NCBI RefSeq assembly: GCF_900107975.1
Contig: NZ_FNVF01000007.1
Span: forward strand, 160,085-224,084
Length of the DNA stretch: 64,000 nucleotides
Reading direction: 5' to 3'
Origin: Paenibacillus sp. UNC499MF
GTDB taxonomy: Bacteria > Bacillota > Bacilli > Paenibacillales > NBRC-103111
The notes under the pieces are model-generated. The model was not told the origin of the DNA and ran no database searches. It saw only the letters and a list, made by a program, of their open reading frames with translations. The position numbers were made by a program, and so were the translations under genes. This document shows, piece after piece, positions 51,907 through 60,443 of the stretch (positions within the stretch are counted from its first letter, which is position 1; each line of letters begins with the position of its first letter).

Positions 51907-53274
51907 CTAATCCTTCGGAAGCCGGACATGAACCTCTGTGCCGATATCCGGCTCGCTCTGGATCTTGAGAGTTCCGGCATGGAGCTTGACGATGTTCTCG
52001 GCGATGGCGAGCCCCAGTCCGACGCCTCCGTTCTTGCGGCTGCGCGCTTTATCGACGCGGTAAAAGCGGTTGAACAGCTGCGGGATGTCTTCCTGCTCAA
52101 TGCCGATCCCTTTGTCGATAACGGAGATCTGCAGGTGACGGGGCTGCTCCCGGACGATGATGTCAATCGGCAATTGACTGTACTTGATCGCGTTGTCGAG
52201 CAGAATGATCAGCAGCTGGCGGATCTTCTCGGGGTCGCCTTTCATCTTCAGAGGCGTGTCCTCTTCCGGCAGATCCAGACGGACCTCGCGGTCGAACGTC
52301 AGCTGTATGGACGCCGCCGTGGCCTGAACCAGAGGACGCAGCTCGAATTCCTGCCACTCGGTCCGCTGTCTTTCGTCCGAATCCGCAAGGGTGAGCAGGC
52401 TCTTCGTCATTTCCCGCAGCCGGACGGATTCGCTTAGAATGGCTTCAATCGCTTCCTCGCGGATTTGGGGATCGTTGCTGGCCCAGCGCTTGAGCAGCCT
52501 GGCGTAGCTCTCGATAATCGTGAGCGGGGTGCGAAGTTCGTGGGAAGCGTCCGCGAGGAACTGTTTCTGCTGCTCGAAATGCTGCTCCAGACGGCCGATC
52601 ATTTCATTGAACGTCTGGCCGAGCTGAGCGATTTCGTCTTTTTTGCGCGTCGATTTGATTTCAAGCCGCCTGAATGTTCCGCTCCGTTCAATGCTTTCCA
52701 TCGTCTGGGCAAGCCTGTGGATGGGGTTAAACACCAGACTGGCGTAGATATATCCGATGATAACGGATAAGACAAGCGCGCCGAGCGTCGTATAAAAAAG
52801 AGCGAGAAACAGCACCTGCACGTTATCGTTCAGGGTGACCAGCTTGCGGGCGATTTCCAGTGAAGCGATCTGGCGCTCGTTTTCCATGACCGGCACCTGC
52901 ACATACAGGCAAAAACCGTTGTCCGTGGAGACCAGCTTGGAGATTGAGCCCGTAGACGTTATAAACTTGGCGGGACGCTGGAGGAGCGTTTCGTCCGTGT
53001 ATATTTCTTTTTGCACCGTGGAGTCCGGTCCGATAAGCCGGATCAGTTCGTTGGCGACGAGAAAATCTTTGAGCAGAAAAGGATTTTCCCAATATTCGGG
53101 GTGCTGCACCACATTTTCCTGAAGCAGCAGCTTGGCCGCTTTGCGTTCGATATTTTGAGTTTCGTTGCGTGAGTTGTTTTCGATAAAAAGGTAGTAGATA
53201 AAAAAGTTGACCCCCAGAAGAATCAGAAAGAGCAGGGAGGTCTGAAGGAGAGCGAACCGCAGCTTAAGACTCAT
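51907..53274 (-). CDS. sensor histidine kinase
   Basis: 455 residues from ATG 53274, eight bases after AAGGAAG; GTG 53283 overlaps that site and is less likely. TM1 ~8-30, extracytoplasmic domain ~31-152, TM2 ~155-180, HAMP ~181-235, HisKA with H245 in ADASHELRTPLTIIESY, HATPase (DNAIKYS, DKGIGI, GVGLGLAIAENI). The SHELRTPL form and size fit CssS/ArlS-like kinases paired with OmpR regulators. The gene overlaps the response regulator by 11 bases. Signal unknown. Confidence 0.92.
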   Translation of the reverse strand: MSLKLRFALLQTSLLFLILLGVNFFIYYLFIENNSRNETQNIERKAAKLLLQENVVQHPEYWENPFLLKDFLVANELIRLIGPDSTVQKEIYTDETLLQRPAKFITSTGSISKLVSTDNGFCLYVQVPVMENERQIASLEIARKLVTLNDNVQVLFLALFYTTLGALVLSVIIGYIYASLVFNPIHRLAQTMESIERSGTFRRLEIKSTRKKDEIAQLGQTFNEMIGRLEQHFEQQKQFLADASHELRTPLTIIESYARLLKRWASNDPQIREEAIEAILSESVRLREMTKSLLTLADSDERQRTEWQEFELRPLVQATAASIQLTFDREVRLDLPEEDTPLKMKGDPEKIRQLLIILLDNAIKYSQLPIDIIVREQPRHLQISVIDKGIGIEQEDIPQLFNRFYRVDKARSRKNGGVGLGLAIAENIVKLHAGTLKIQSEPDIGTEVHVRLPKD

Positions 53275-53965
53275 CGGGGCCACTTCCTTTAATGAGATAA
53301 CCGACGCCCCGGATCGTATGGATCAGCTTGCCGGGAAAATTTTTTTCAAGTTTTTGCCGCAAGTAACGGATGTACACGTCCACAATGTTCGTATCGCCTA
53401 CGAAATCGTAGCCCCATACGTCGGAGATGATATCTTCCCGGGATTTCACTTCCCCTTTGTGCTGGATCAGATACTGGAGCAGATCGAATTCCTTGGGCGT
53501 AAGCTCGACGGATTTGCCCGTGCGTGTAACCTCGCGGCTCTTCAGATTCATGACGATGTCATCCGCCTGAAGAATCTGCTCGTTCTCTGGCTGGCTCTGC
53601 TGGGTCGTCAGCCGGAGCAGATTGCGGATGCGGGCGAGCAGCTCTTCGATGGCGAACGGCTTCGTCACGTAGTCGTTCGCCCCCTGGTCGAGGCCGCTTA
53701 CCCGGTCGGGCACCGCGTCCCTGGCCGTCAGGAGGATGACGGGGACCGCGGATTGCTGCCGCAGGCGGCGCAGCACTTCCAGCCCGCTCAGCTCAGGAAG
53801 CATGATATCGAGCAGGATGAGATCCCACGGCTCCGCCAGCGCCATATCCAGACCTTCGCGCCCGTCCTCGGCGAGACTGACCTCGTAGCCCTCATGCTGC
53901 AGCTCCAGCTGCAGGACGCGTGCAATTTTACTTTCGTCTTCCACCAACAAAATTTTGCTGCTCAT
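53264..53965 (-). CDS. OmpR-family response regulator
   Basis: 233 residues: receiver domain with D53 in LILLDIMLPELSG and VTKPFAIEELLARIR, then a winged helix (LTPKEFDLLQYLIQHKGEV, IVDVYIRYLRQKLEKN, GVGYLIKG). It is upstream of and overlaps the kinase gene, so the two form a regulator-first operon. The ATG is 10 bases after a GGAGGTGCGGG stretch. The AT-rich gap to the divergent TetR gene (233 bases) holds the likely promoters for both. Confidence 0.93.
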   Translation of the reverse strand: MSSKILLVEDESKIARVLQLELQHEGYEVSLAEDGREGLDMALAEPWDLILLDIMLPELSGLEVLRRLRQQSAVPVILLTARDAVPDRVSGLDQGANDYVTKPFAIEELLARIRNLLRLTTQQSQPENEQILQADDIVMNLKSREVTRTGKSVELTPKEFDLLQYLIQHKGEVKSREDIISDVWGYDFVGDTNIVDVYIRYLRQKLEKNFPGKLIHTIRGVGYLIKGSGPDES

Positions 53966-54148
53966 CCCGCACCTCCGCTTTTACAGATAGTGTTTGTGGA
54001 GGGGGCGGTTTCCATACGGAAGTGAGGAAAATTAAAGGAGAATCCAGCAAATTATTGCAAGAAGAGCCCCGCTTTTAGACAAAAGGGCAAAATTGTATAG
54101 CTGTTTTGCTGCCGCGACCCGTTGATTTTGCAAATTAAAGATGATATT

Positions 54149-54187
54149 GTTTTGACTACAGAACTAAAATAGGATTTTGGTCAAAAC
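54149..54187 (+). promoter_or_regulatory. inverted repeat upstream of the TetR gene, candidate operator
   Basis: GTTTTGAC (54149-54156) and GTCAAAAC (54180-54187) are perfect inverted arms 23 bases apart. The left arm includes a -35-like TTGACT. It ends 11 bases before the TetR ATG, whose ribosome binding site ACGGAGG begins inside the right arm. Confidence 0.5.
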
Positions 54188-54198
54188 GGAGGTGCCGA

Positions 54199-54768
54199 AT
54201 GGATCAGCGGCGCGATAACATTCTCGATGCGGCGAAAAAATCGTTTGCTTTGTTCGGATACAAAGGAACGACGGTGGATCAGATCGCCAAAATCGCCAGC
54301 GTAGGGAAGGGAACGCTGTACCTGTATTTTGAGACAAAAGAAGATTTGTTAAACGAGATCGTCAAATCCCTGATCGCCGAGATGAGAAAACTGGCCGATG
54401 CCAGCATTTCCAAGGGCGGTACAATTATGGAGAAGCTGCATTCCGCTACATACAGCATTCTGGTTTACCGCAAGGAGCACGAACTACTGCTGAAATTGTC
54501 GCAGGAAGTGGCCCAGTTCGGTACACCGGCGGCGCAGCATGCTCTCCGTGAGATCGAGGAAGGTGTCATCGGCTATATCAAGCAGCATCTGGAAATTGCC
54601 GTCGCGGACGGAAGCATCAAGCCGTGCGATCCCGAAATTACCGCGTTCGTCCTGGTGCGCATGTACCTGGTCCTGCTCGTCGACTGGGAAAGAAAGCATC
54701 CGCCTCTTACCAACGAGCAGATTTCGGATCTAATCCAGCTTTATATGATGGACGGAATCGCCCTCTAA
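54199..54768 (+). CDS. TetR/AcrR family transcriptional regulator
   Basis: 189 residues. N-terminal helix-turn-helix at ~5-50 (DNILDAAKKSFALFGYKGTTVDQIAKIASVGKGTLYLYF); the rest is a helical ligand-binding and dimerisation domain. ACGGAGG precedes the ATG. It leads an operon-like set with an HlyD-like adaptor, an ABC-2 permease and a TolC-like protein, much as CecR/YbiH precedes ybhGFSR in E. coli. It likely represses this set and binds one of its substrates. Confidence 0.92.
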   Translation: MDQRRDNILDAAKKSFALFGYKGTTVDQIAKIASVGKGTLYLYFETKEDLLNEIVKSLIAEMRKLADASISKGGTIMEKLHSATYSILVYRKEHELLLKLSQEVAQFGTPAAQHALREIEEGVIGYIKQHLEIAVADGSIKPCDPEITAFVLVRMYLVLLVDWERKHPPLTNEQISDLIQLYMMDGIAL

Positions 54769-54834
54769 GGGCGGTTTGTCCGTTTACACCCTAAATTATG
54801 AACTAGAGAAAGCATCCTGGGAGGGAAATGTTAG

Positions 54835-56124
54835 ATGAAGTTTGTTAGACCTGTTGTATACGTAGTGATGGCCGGATTGATCGGCGGGGGAACTTTCCTG
54901 CTGTCTTCCAAAGAGGCCCTGAGCAGCACCCAGAACCGTCCGGCGAATTTGCCGACCGCTTATATTGAAGCGAATCAGGTGGCCGCGAGCTTTAAAGCCG
55001 GCGGCCGCGTGACCGAAATTCTCGTCAAAGAAGGGGACACCGTGAAGAAAGGCCAGGTGCTGGCCCGGATTCAAAGTCAGGAAATCGAGGCGAAGGTAGC
55101 CCAGGCCAAAGCGGCCGTAGCGCTTTCCCAAGGAAAAATCGCCGAAGCGAAGGGCGCGGAAGCGACGGCCCAAGCGAAAAAACAGCAGGGTCAGGAAGCG
55201 GTGACGCTGACCGCGGAAACGGCCGCGAAACAAGTGAAACAGGCCGAAGCGGTAGTGAAAGCCGCTCAGACGAAGGTGGACGCGCTCAAGAACGGGGCGA
55301 GACCGGAAGAGAAAAAGCAGGCTGAAATTCAGCTGAATGCCACCAAAGAGGTTTTCCAGACAGCGGAAGAAAGCTACAACCGGGTGAAAAAAATGAAGGA
55401 AGAGGGTCTTGTCGCCCAGACGGACGTGGATAAAGCGAAAGTCAGCTACGAGGAAGCCAAAGCCAAGTACGAAGTGGCGCAGCAGCAGTACGCGCTTGCC
55501 CAGCAGGGACCGCGCGCGGAGGAAATCCAGGCCGCGGAAGCGCAGGTGGAACAGGCCAAAGCGGCCGTCGAACTGGCTAAGGCGAACATGGATCAGGTGA
55601 AAATCCGCCAAGGCGACGTGAACGCCGCTCAGGCGTCCATCCAGCAGGCGCAGGGAGCCGTCAAATCCGCCCAGTCCGGACAGCAGCAGGCCCAGGCGGC
55701 CCAAAGCGAAGCCGAGACATACTTGAGCTACACCGAGCTGCTTGCTCCTTCGGACGGGATCATCCTTTCCCAATCCGCTCAACTGGGCGAAATGGTAGGC
55801 TCCGGCTTCCCGGTGTTCACGATGGAAACTTCCGCGGATACGAAATGGGCGCGTTTCTATCTGCAGGAAACGGACGCGGCCGGTCTGAAAGCGGGCGATA
55901 CCGTGACCGTAAAAGTGACGGCTAACGGCGCCTCCGTGACCGGCAAAGTCAGCACGGTCGCACCGGCTGCGGACTTCGCCGTGAAGAAAGCGACGCAAAA
56001 CGCGTCCGATACCGATATCCGCTCGTTCGGCGTGAAAATCGAGCTGCCTCAGCTGCCGGAAACGGTTCTGACGGGAATGACCGTACAATGGGAAGGAAAA
56101 GCGGGTGATACCGTTGCCCCTTAA
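54835..56124 (+). CDS. HlyD-like efflux adaptor (membrane fusion protein)
   Basis: 429 residues. N-terminal signal or membrane anchor (VVYVVMAGLIGGGTFLL), a lipoyl half (AGGRVTEILVKEGDTVKKGQVLARI), a long Ala/Gln/Lys-rich coiled-coil hairpin (~85-295), the second lipoyl half (LLAPSDGIILSQSAQLGEMVGSG) and a beta-barrel domain (GLKAGDTVTVKV). This is the YbhG/HlyD_D23 layout. It bridges the permease and an exit component. AGGGAAATG-type spacing before ATG 54835 (GGGAGGGAAATGTTAG). It overlaps the permease by 20 bases. Confidence 0.9.
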   Translation: MKFVRPVVYVVMAGLIGGGTFLLSSKEALSSTQNRPANLPTAYIEANQVAASFKAGGRVTEILVKEGDTVKKGQVLARIQSQEIEAKVAQAKAAVALSQGKIAEAKGAEATAQAKKQQGQEAVTLTAETAAKQVKQAEAVVKAAQTKVDALKNGARPEEKKQAEIQLNATKEVFQTAEESYNRVKKMKEEGLVAQTDVDKAKVSYEEAKAKYEVAQQQYALAQQGPRAEEIQAAEAQVEQAKAAVELAKANMDQVKIRQGDVNAAQASIQQAQGAVKSAQSGQQQAQAAQSEAETYLSYTELLAPSDGIILSQSAQLGEMVGSGFPVFTMETSADTKWARFYLQETDAAGLKAGDTVTVKVTANGASVTGKVSTVAPAADFAVKKATQNASDTDIRSFGVKIELPQLPETVLTGMTVQWEGKAGDTVAP

Positions 56125-57331
56125 AGTCGGAAGCGTGATCGCCGAGGAATGGCGGCAAATTTTCAAGGACCGCCGCTTGATGGCAATTTTGTTCCTCGTG
56201 CCGATTCTTTACACAACCTTATTCGGATCGATTTATATCCAGCATAAAGTAACCGAAATGCAGACCGTCGTCTTCGACGAGGACAACAGTCAACTGAGCC
56301 GCCAGATCGTGCAGGCGTTCGACCAGAGCGAAACGTTCCAGGTCGTAAACGCCTACCATTCGGAGGCGGAGGTGACGGAAGCCATCTCCCGCGGAGAAGC
56401 GAAGGTCGGGGTCATTATCCCGAAGGAGTTCGAAGCCCGCATCAAGCACGGCGATGTGCAGCCGGTCATGACGCTTATCGACGGTGCCAACATGATGATC
56501 TCCAACTCCGCGACGCGCGCGGCCAATGAGATCGTCACGACATACAGCTACGGCGTCAGCGGCAAGAAGCTCCAGCAGCAGGGCCTTCAGGATGAACAGG
56601 TCAGCTCGACGTTCTCCGCCGTCCCGTTCCGCTACCGGGTGCTTTACAACCCGACGTTCAACTACAGCGATTTTATGATTTTCGGCCTGGCGGGCGCGAT
56701 TTTGCAGCAGGTTCTTCTGCTCGGTATCGCCCTGACCATTACCCGCGATAAGGAAAGAGGGCTCTGGAACCGCTTTGCCGAGTGGAAAAAGATGCCTTGG
56801 CGGCTCGCCTACGCGAAATCGGTCCCGTATTTTATCATCGGCATGCTGAATGCGGTCGTGGTGTTCACGATCATGCTGTTCGGCTTCGATCTTCCGATGC
56901 GCGGACAGATTCTGATGGCTATGCTGCTCTCGGCCTGCTTCAACTTTGCGGTGCTAGGCATCGGGTATTTCATCTCCCTGTTCTCAAGCGCTCAGCTCGG
57001 CTCCACCCAGATCGCGATGCTGATTGCGGTGCCGTCGTTCATGCTGTCCGGCTACACATGGCCGTTTGAAGCGATGCCGAAGGCGCTGAGCATCCTCGGA
57101 CATATGCTGCCGCTCACCTACTTCCTGGAGGGTGTCCGCCATGTGTTCGTCAAAGGCAACGGCTACGACGTGATCGTCAAGGACTGCATCGCGCTCGCTT
57201 TAACGGGATTCATCACTTATTTTGCCGCCTTCCTGCTCACCCGGTTCGCGATGTTCCGCAAGCAGACGGATGAGCCGGTTCAGGCCGGGCTGCCCGCTGT
57301 CCAGCAGGAGAGCACCTCTCTTACGGTGTAA
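56105..57331 (+). CDS. ABC-2 type permease (YbhS/YbhR-like)
   Basis: 408 residues starting at GTG 56105 behind GGAAGGAAAAGC. One helix near the N-terminus (RLMAILFLVPILYTTLFGSIY, ~26-45), an extracytoplasmic domain ~46-195 (YIQHKVTEMQTVVFDEDNSQLS to FSAVPFRYRVLYNP), then five helices (~198-380), with SFMLSGYTWPFEAMPKALSILGHMLPLTYFLEG in the fourth/fifth. This matches ABC-2 exporters of the YbhS/YhhJ group. No ATPase gene is linked. It should work with the adjacent adaptor; the ATPase must come from elsewhere. Confidence 0.88.
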   Translation: MIPLPLKVGSVIAEEWRQIFKDRRLMAILFLVPILYTTLFGSIYIQHKVTEMQTVVFDEDNSQLSRQIVQAFDQSETFQVVNAYHSEAEVTEAISRGEAKVGVIIPKEFEARIKHGDVQPVMTLIDGANMMISNSATRAANEIVTTYSYGVSGKKLQQQGLQDEQVSSTFSAVPFRYRVLYNPTFNYSDFMIFGLAGAILQQVLLLGIALTITRDKERGLWNRFAEWKKMPWRLAYAKSVPYFIIGMLNAVVVFTIMLFGFDLPMRGQILMAMLLSACFNFAVLGIGYFISLFSSAQLGSTQIAMLIAVPSFMLSGYTWPFEAMPKALSILGHMLPLTYFLEGVRHVFVKGNGYDVIVKDCIALALTGFITYFAAFLLTRFAMFRKQTDEPVQAGLPAVQQESTSLTV

Positions 57332-57375
57332 AAGCCCTATTTTGCGACCGGCACGAATGTCAAACAACGTTTCTC

Positions 57376-57418
57376 CGGCGCGCGCAAGCTGTTCTTTTAT
57401 AGTGCAGGCGCGCCGTTT
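57376..57418 (+). other. inverted repeat between permease and tolC-like gene
   Basis: CGGCGCG (57376-57382) pairs with CGCGCCG (57409-57415) around a 26-base loop; only three Ts follow. It is a possible partial terminator or processing site. Confidence 0.35.
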
Positions 57419-57507
57419 ACATAAGTTTCAGTCATCAGCGTTTTCGGTCCCATGTCCCTCAGCCTGCGTTTAGTTCTTATCATACCTTGGAAAAGAAGGG
57501 ATTTTCG

Positions 57508-58881
57508 ATGAAAAAAATCATAGCTACGCTGACCGCGTCCGCTTTTGTATTCGGCATGATGCCGGCCGCATGGGCGGCGGATACCCATTCGCCCTACTAC
57601 GAAATCAAAGACGGCAACCTTGTACAGCTTCACGCGACAACCGATAAGCCTCTCAATAAGGACGAGGTACGCCTCCCCGCGCTGGAGAAAGTCAGCAAAC
57701 TGACCCTCGACAGCGTGCTGGAACGGACGCTTAATAACTCCTACAATATGAAACTGCTCTATCTGAAAACGGCCGCGCTAGGGAACAAAAGCAGCGACCT
57801 TAAGGATCAGAGCGCCAACCTGTACGGCGGCAGCTTCGAAGGCTACAAGCTTCCGGCATCCCCGCAGGATTACATGACGCCCGAGGCGATGAAGAAGTAT
57901 CAGATCGACCCGACCAAAGCGACTCCGGACAGCTTCTTCTGGATCGGTCCGGTTGTCGAAACCAACACGGTGCTGAACAAGGTCATCGAAGGCCAGGGCC
58001 AAATGGTTAATGGCATTAACCAGATTTTGCAGGCCCAGCGCGAACAGATGAAAACAACCTCGCATCAGCTCGATACGGATATGTGGAACAACCTGCTCCA
58101 GACCGATGAAGCGATTGAGGGCATCAAGCTTCAAGTGACGGCGCAGTACGTGCAGCTTCTCGGCTCCAAGAAGCAGATCGCCCTCATGCATGAGTACAAA
58201 GGCGTGGCGGAGAAAGAGATGAGACGCGCCCAGGTGCTGAGCGACGCGGGTCTCGCTTCTCCCGAGGACGTCGAAACCGCCCGCAAAGCGGTGAACAAAA
58301 TCGGCGACGATATTCAGACGCTGGAGAGCAACTACCGCCTGGGTCTCGTGCAGCTTTGCTTCGATATCGGCGTGGAGTACACCCCGGATCTGCTGCTTGA
58401 AGAGCCGGCCGCCGTATCCGGAAACGTGCAGCCGGTTGTGAAGAAAGAAACCGAGACGCTGCTCGCCAATTCTTTTAAGCTGAAAATGGATCACAACGGC
58501 ATCGACGAAGCCATCTGGCAGCAGCAGAATACCGTGACCAAGAATACGTATGGCGGCCAGTATCAGAGCATCAACACGGGAATCGCTTACCAGAAGCAGG
58601 AACAGACGAAAGCCGAGCTGGTCAAAAAGATTTACGCGACTTACAGCGATGCCGATAACGCCTATCAGACCGTGCTGAACGAGGAGCGCAACCTCAAAGA
58701 CGCGCAGGCCGACGTCGCCAAAATGAAAATCCGCTACGAGAACGGATTTGTCTCCAAGCATGATTACGATAAATTTTCGTTCAAGCTTCAGCAGGCTCAA
58801 ACTACGCTGGAGGGTGCCCGGCTGAAATACTTCGCGCTGGTGCGTAAAGCCGAAGCGATGGATAGAGGATTTATTTCGTAA
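57508..58881 (+). CDS. TolC-family protein
   Basis: 457 residues from ATG 57508; the upstream in-frame start at 57487 is less likely because MKKIIATLTASAFVFG is a typical signal peptide start, with cleavage likely after AWA (~23). The rest is long helical hairpins: repeated segments rich in heptads with ALEKVSKLTLDSVLERTLNNSYNMK near the N-terminal half and DADNAYQTVLNEERNLKDAQADVAKMKIRYENGFVSKHDYDKFSFKLQQAQ near the end, the latter a hallmark of TolC/OEP proteins. In a monoderm, it cannot form an outer-membrane channel and probably acts in or across the cell wall. Confidence 0.85.
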   Translation: MKKIIATLTASAFVFGMMPAAWAADTHSPYYEIKDGNLVQLHATTDKPLNKDEVRLPALEKVSKLTLDSVLERTLNNSYNMKLLYLKTAALGNKSSDLKDQSANLYGGSFEGYKLPASPQDYMTPEAMKKYQIDPTKATPDSFFWIGPVVETNTVLNKVIEGQGQMVNGINQILQAQREQMKTTSHQLDTDMWNNLLQTDEAIEGIKLQVTAQYVQLLGSKKQIALMHEYKGVAEKEMRRAQVLSDAGLASPEDVETARKAVNKIGDDIQTLESNYRLGLVQLCFDIGVEYTPDLLLEEPAAVSGNVQPVVKKETETLLANSFKLKMDHNGIDEAIWQQQNTVTKNTYGGQYQSINTGIAYQKQEQTKAELVKKIYATYSDADNAYQTVLNEERNLKDAQADVAKMKIRYENGFVSKHDYDKFSFKLQQAQTTLEGARLKYFALVRKAEAMDRGFIS

Positions 58882-58974
58882 AAGGCGCCTATTCAGAAAG
58901 TATGCGGCCGAACAGATAGCGGAACTTTATGCAGTTAAATGTATAGGAGCTTTACTATGGCTGCCATGAACGGA

Positions 58975-59006
58975 AGGGACCGATCCTTGGGATCGGTCTC
59001 TTTTTG
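58975..59006 (+). terminator. intrinsic terminator of the efflux operon
   Basis: GGGACCGATCC pairs with GGATCGGTCTC (one wobble) and a TTTTT run follows. Confidence 0.85.
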
Positions 59007-59160
59007 TATCTATGGAAAGGTTGACCGCCGAAAACCGGATGACACCAACCAAGGTAAGGTGAGGAATCACCGGTATGGGGCGGCTGTATGCATGGCTTCG
59101 CATGCGGCCGTACGCCGATACCGGCGAGCGCCCGATCTGGCAGCCCCGCAGCCGAACGCA

Positions 59161-59202
59161 AAAAAGACGTACAAAATTGTTTCCAATTTTGTACGTCTTT
59201 TT
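59161..59202. terminator. bidirectional terminator of the nrd operon
   Basis: A perfect 19-bp stem (AAAAAGACGTACAAAATTG and its complement) around TTTC, with T runs at both feet. It lies 58 bases downstream of the nrdF stop on the minus strand. Confidence 0.9.
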
Positions 59203-59259
59203 CGTATACCCGGCCGATTGCGTATCCGTCCGGGCCTTGAAGGGCAGCGCCGGAGCGGT

Positions 59260-60219
59260 TTACAGCCCTTCGAAGCTGAAATCGTCGTCGCTAAGCGGCT
59301 CGACACGAAGGGCGCGGACGTAGCCGTTGCCTTTTTTCGAGAAAAAGTCATGCTGCTTCGTCTGCGTCCGGATTCCGTTCAGAACGACCGGATGAACCGG
59401 TTCTTCCGGGAAATAAGGATCGCGTCCGAGGTTCATCAGCGCTTTGTTGGCGTTGTAACGCACATAGCGCAGCACGTCGTCCTGGAGGCCGAGCGGAGTG
59501 TAGAGCTCTTCGGTGTAAAGCTTCTCGATCTCGTACAGCTCCAGGAGCAGCTTGATCTGCTCTTCGGCGGCTTCCTGCTGCTCGGTTTCGCTCAGAGTCG
59601 CGAATAGCTCCTGCGCTAGCGTACCGACGTACAGGCCGTGGATGCTTTCGTCGCGCAAAATGAGGTCGATGATCTCGCCGCTGTTCGTCATTTTGCCTTG
59701 TCCGGCCAGGTAGAGCGGATAGAAGAAGCCGCTGTAGAACAGGTAGCTTTCGAGATAAACGGAAGCCGTCATCGCCAGATACAGGTCTTTGTCGGACTGG
59801 ATGCTGTTGTAGTAGCGGTTGATGAGATCCGCTTTCTGCTGCAGGCGTCCGTTCTCTTCGACCCAGCGGAAAATGCCGTCGATCTCCTCGTTGCTCGCCA
59901 GCGTCGTGAAAATGCTGCTGTAGGACTTCGCATGAATCTGCTCCATCATGCCCATGAACGACAGCACCGCTTTGCGCTGGAGGCCGTCCATGTGCTCGAC
60001 GAGTCTCGGCATGCCGACTCCGCCTTGAAGGGTGTCCAGCAGCGTCAGGCCGCCCAGAACCTTCTTGTAGACGTCCTGCTCGTCGGGGTTCATCTCGATC
60101 CAGACCATTTTATCGTCGGAAAGGGGAATTTCTTCTTCGGTCCAGAACTGCATCACGTTCTGCTGCCAAAACGACCAGGTGTAATCGTCGTCGGGTTTAT
60201 TCCAATTGACGGCTTTCAT
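59260..60219 (-). CDS. nrdF: class Ib ribonucleotide reductase, beta subunit
   Basis: 319 residues from ATG 60219 behind AAAGGAGAG; an in-frame start at 60252 is less likely. Diiron/dimanganese site: D62, E93 and H96 in MMEQIHAKSYSS with radical-type Y100, and later E and H in DESIHGLYVG. This supplies the radical for ribonucleotide reduction by NrdE. As nrdI accompanies nrdE and nrdF, it is the class Ib enzyme, typically Mn2-Y with NrdI-delivered oxidant. It is last in the operon, separated from nrdE by a hairpin-containing gap, and ends before a perfect terminator. Confidence 0.92.
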   Translation of the reverse strand: MKAVNWNKPDDDYTWSFWQQNVMQFWTEEEIPLSDDKMVWIEMNPDEQDVYKKVLGGLTLLDTLQGGVGMPRLVEHMDGLQRKAVLSFMGMMEQIHAKSYSSIFTTLASNEEIDGIFRWVEENGRLQQKADLINRYYNSIQSDKDLYLAMTASVYLESYLFYSGFFYPLYLAGQGKMTNSGEIIDLILRDESIHGLYVGTLAQELFATLSETEQQEAAEEQIKLLLELYEIEKLYTEELYTPLGLQDDVLRYVRYNANKALMNLGRDPYFPEEPVHPVVLNGIRTQTKQHDFFSKKGNGYVRALRVEPLSDDDFSFEGL

Positions 60220-60286
60220 CGTTTTCTCTCCTTTGGATGGGGCGCGCTGCAATCCGGCATCAGTCGTTGCCGTGCATAACCATAGG

Positions 60287-60333
60287 CAGCTTTATACGGG
60301 GCTGACAAGTTCGGGCCCTGCATAAAGCTGCTT
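60287..60333. other. nrdE-nrdF intergenic hairpin
   Basis: GCAGCTTTAT-GGGGC pairs with GCCC-ATAAAGCTGC. No T run follows, so it is more likely an mRNA stability or processing element than a terminator. Confidence 0.55.
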
Positions 60334-60443
60334 ATAGGGAAAGCGCCATACGGATGTTTGCGGCCTGCCTGGAGCGTTTTTTACGTTCCTGTCGCGCAGC
60401 CGGCTTCTTTGTTAAACGAATCTATTCTTATCCCGGCTCTCGC

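Larger units (their letters stand above)
58882..59259. other. intergenic stretch with two terminators, no gene
   Basis: Apart from the two terminators listed separately, nothing recognisable. A GGTGA/TCACC inverted repeat lies at about 59059-59072. Confidence 0.5.
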
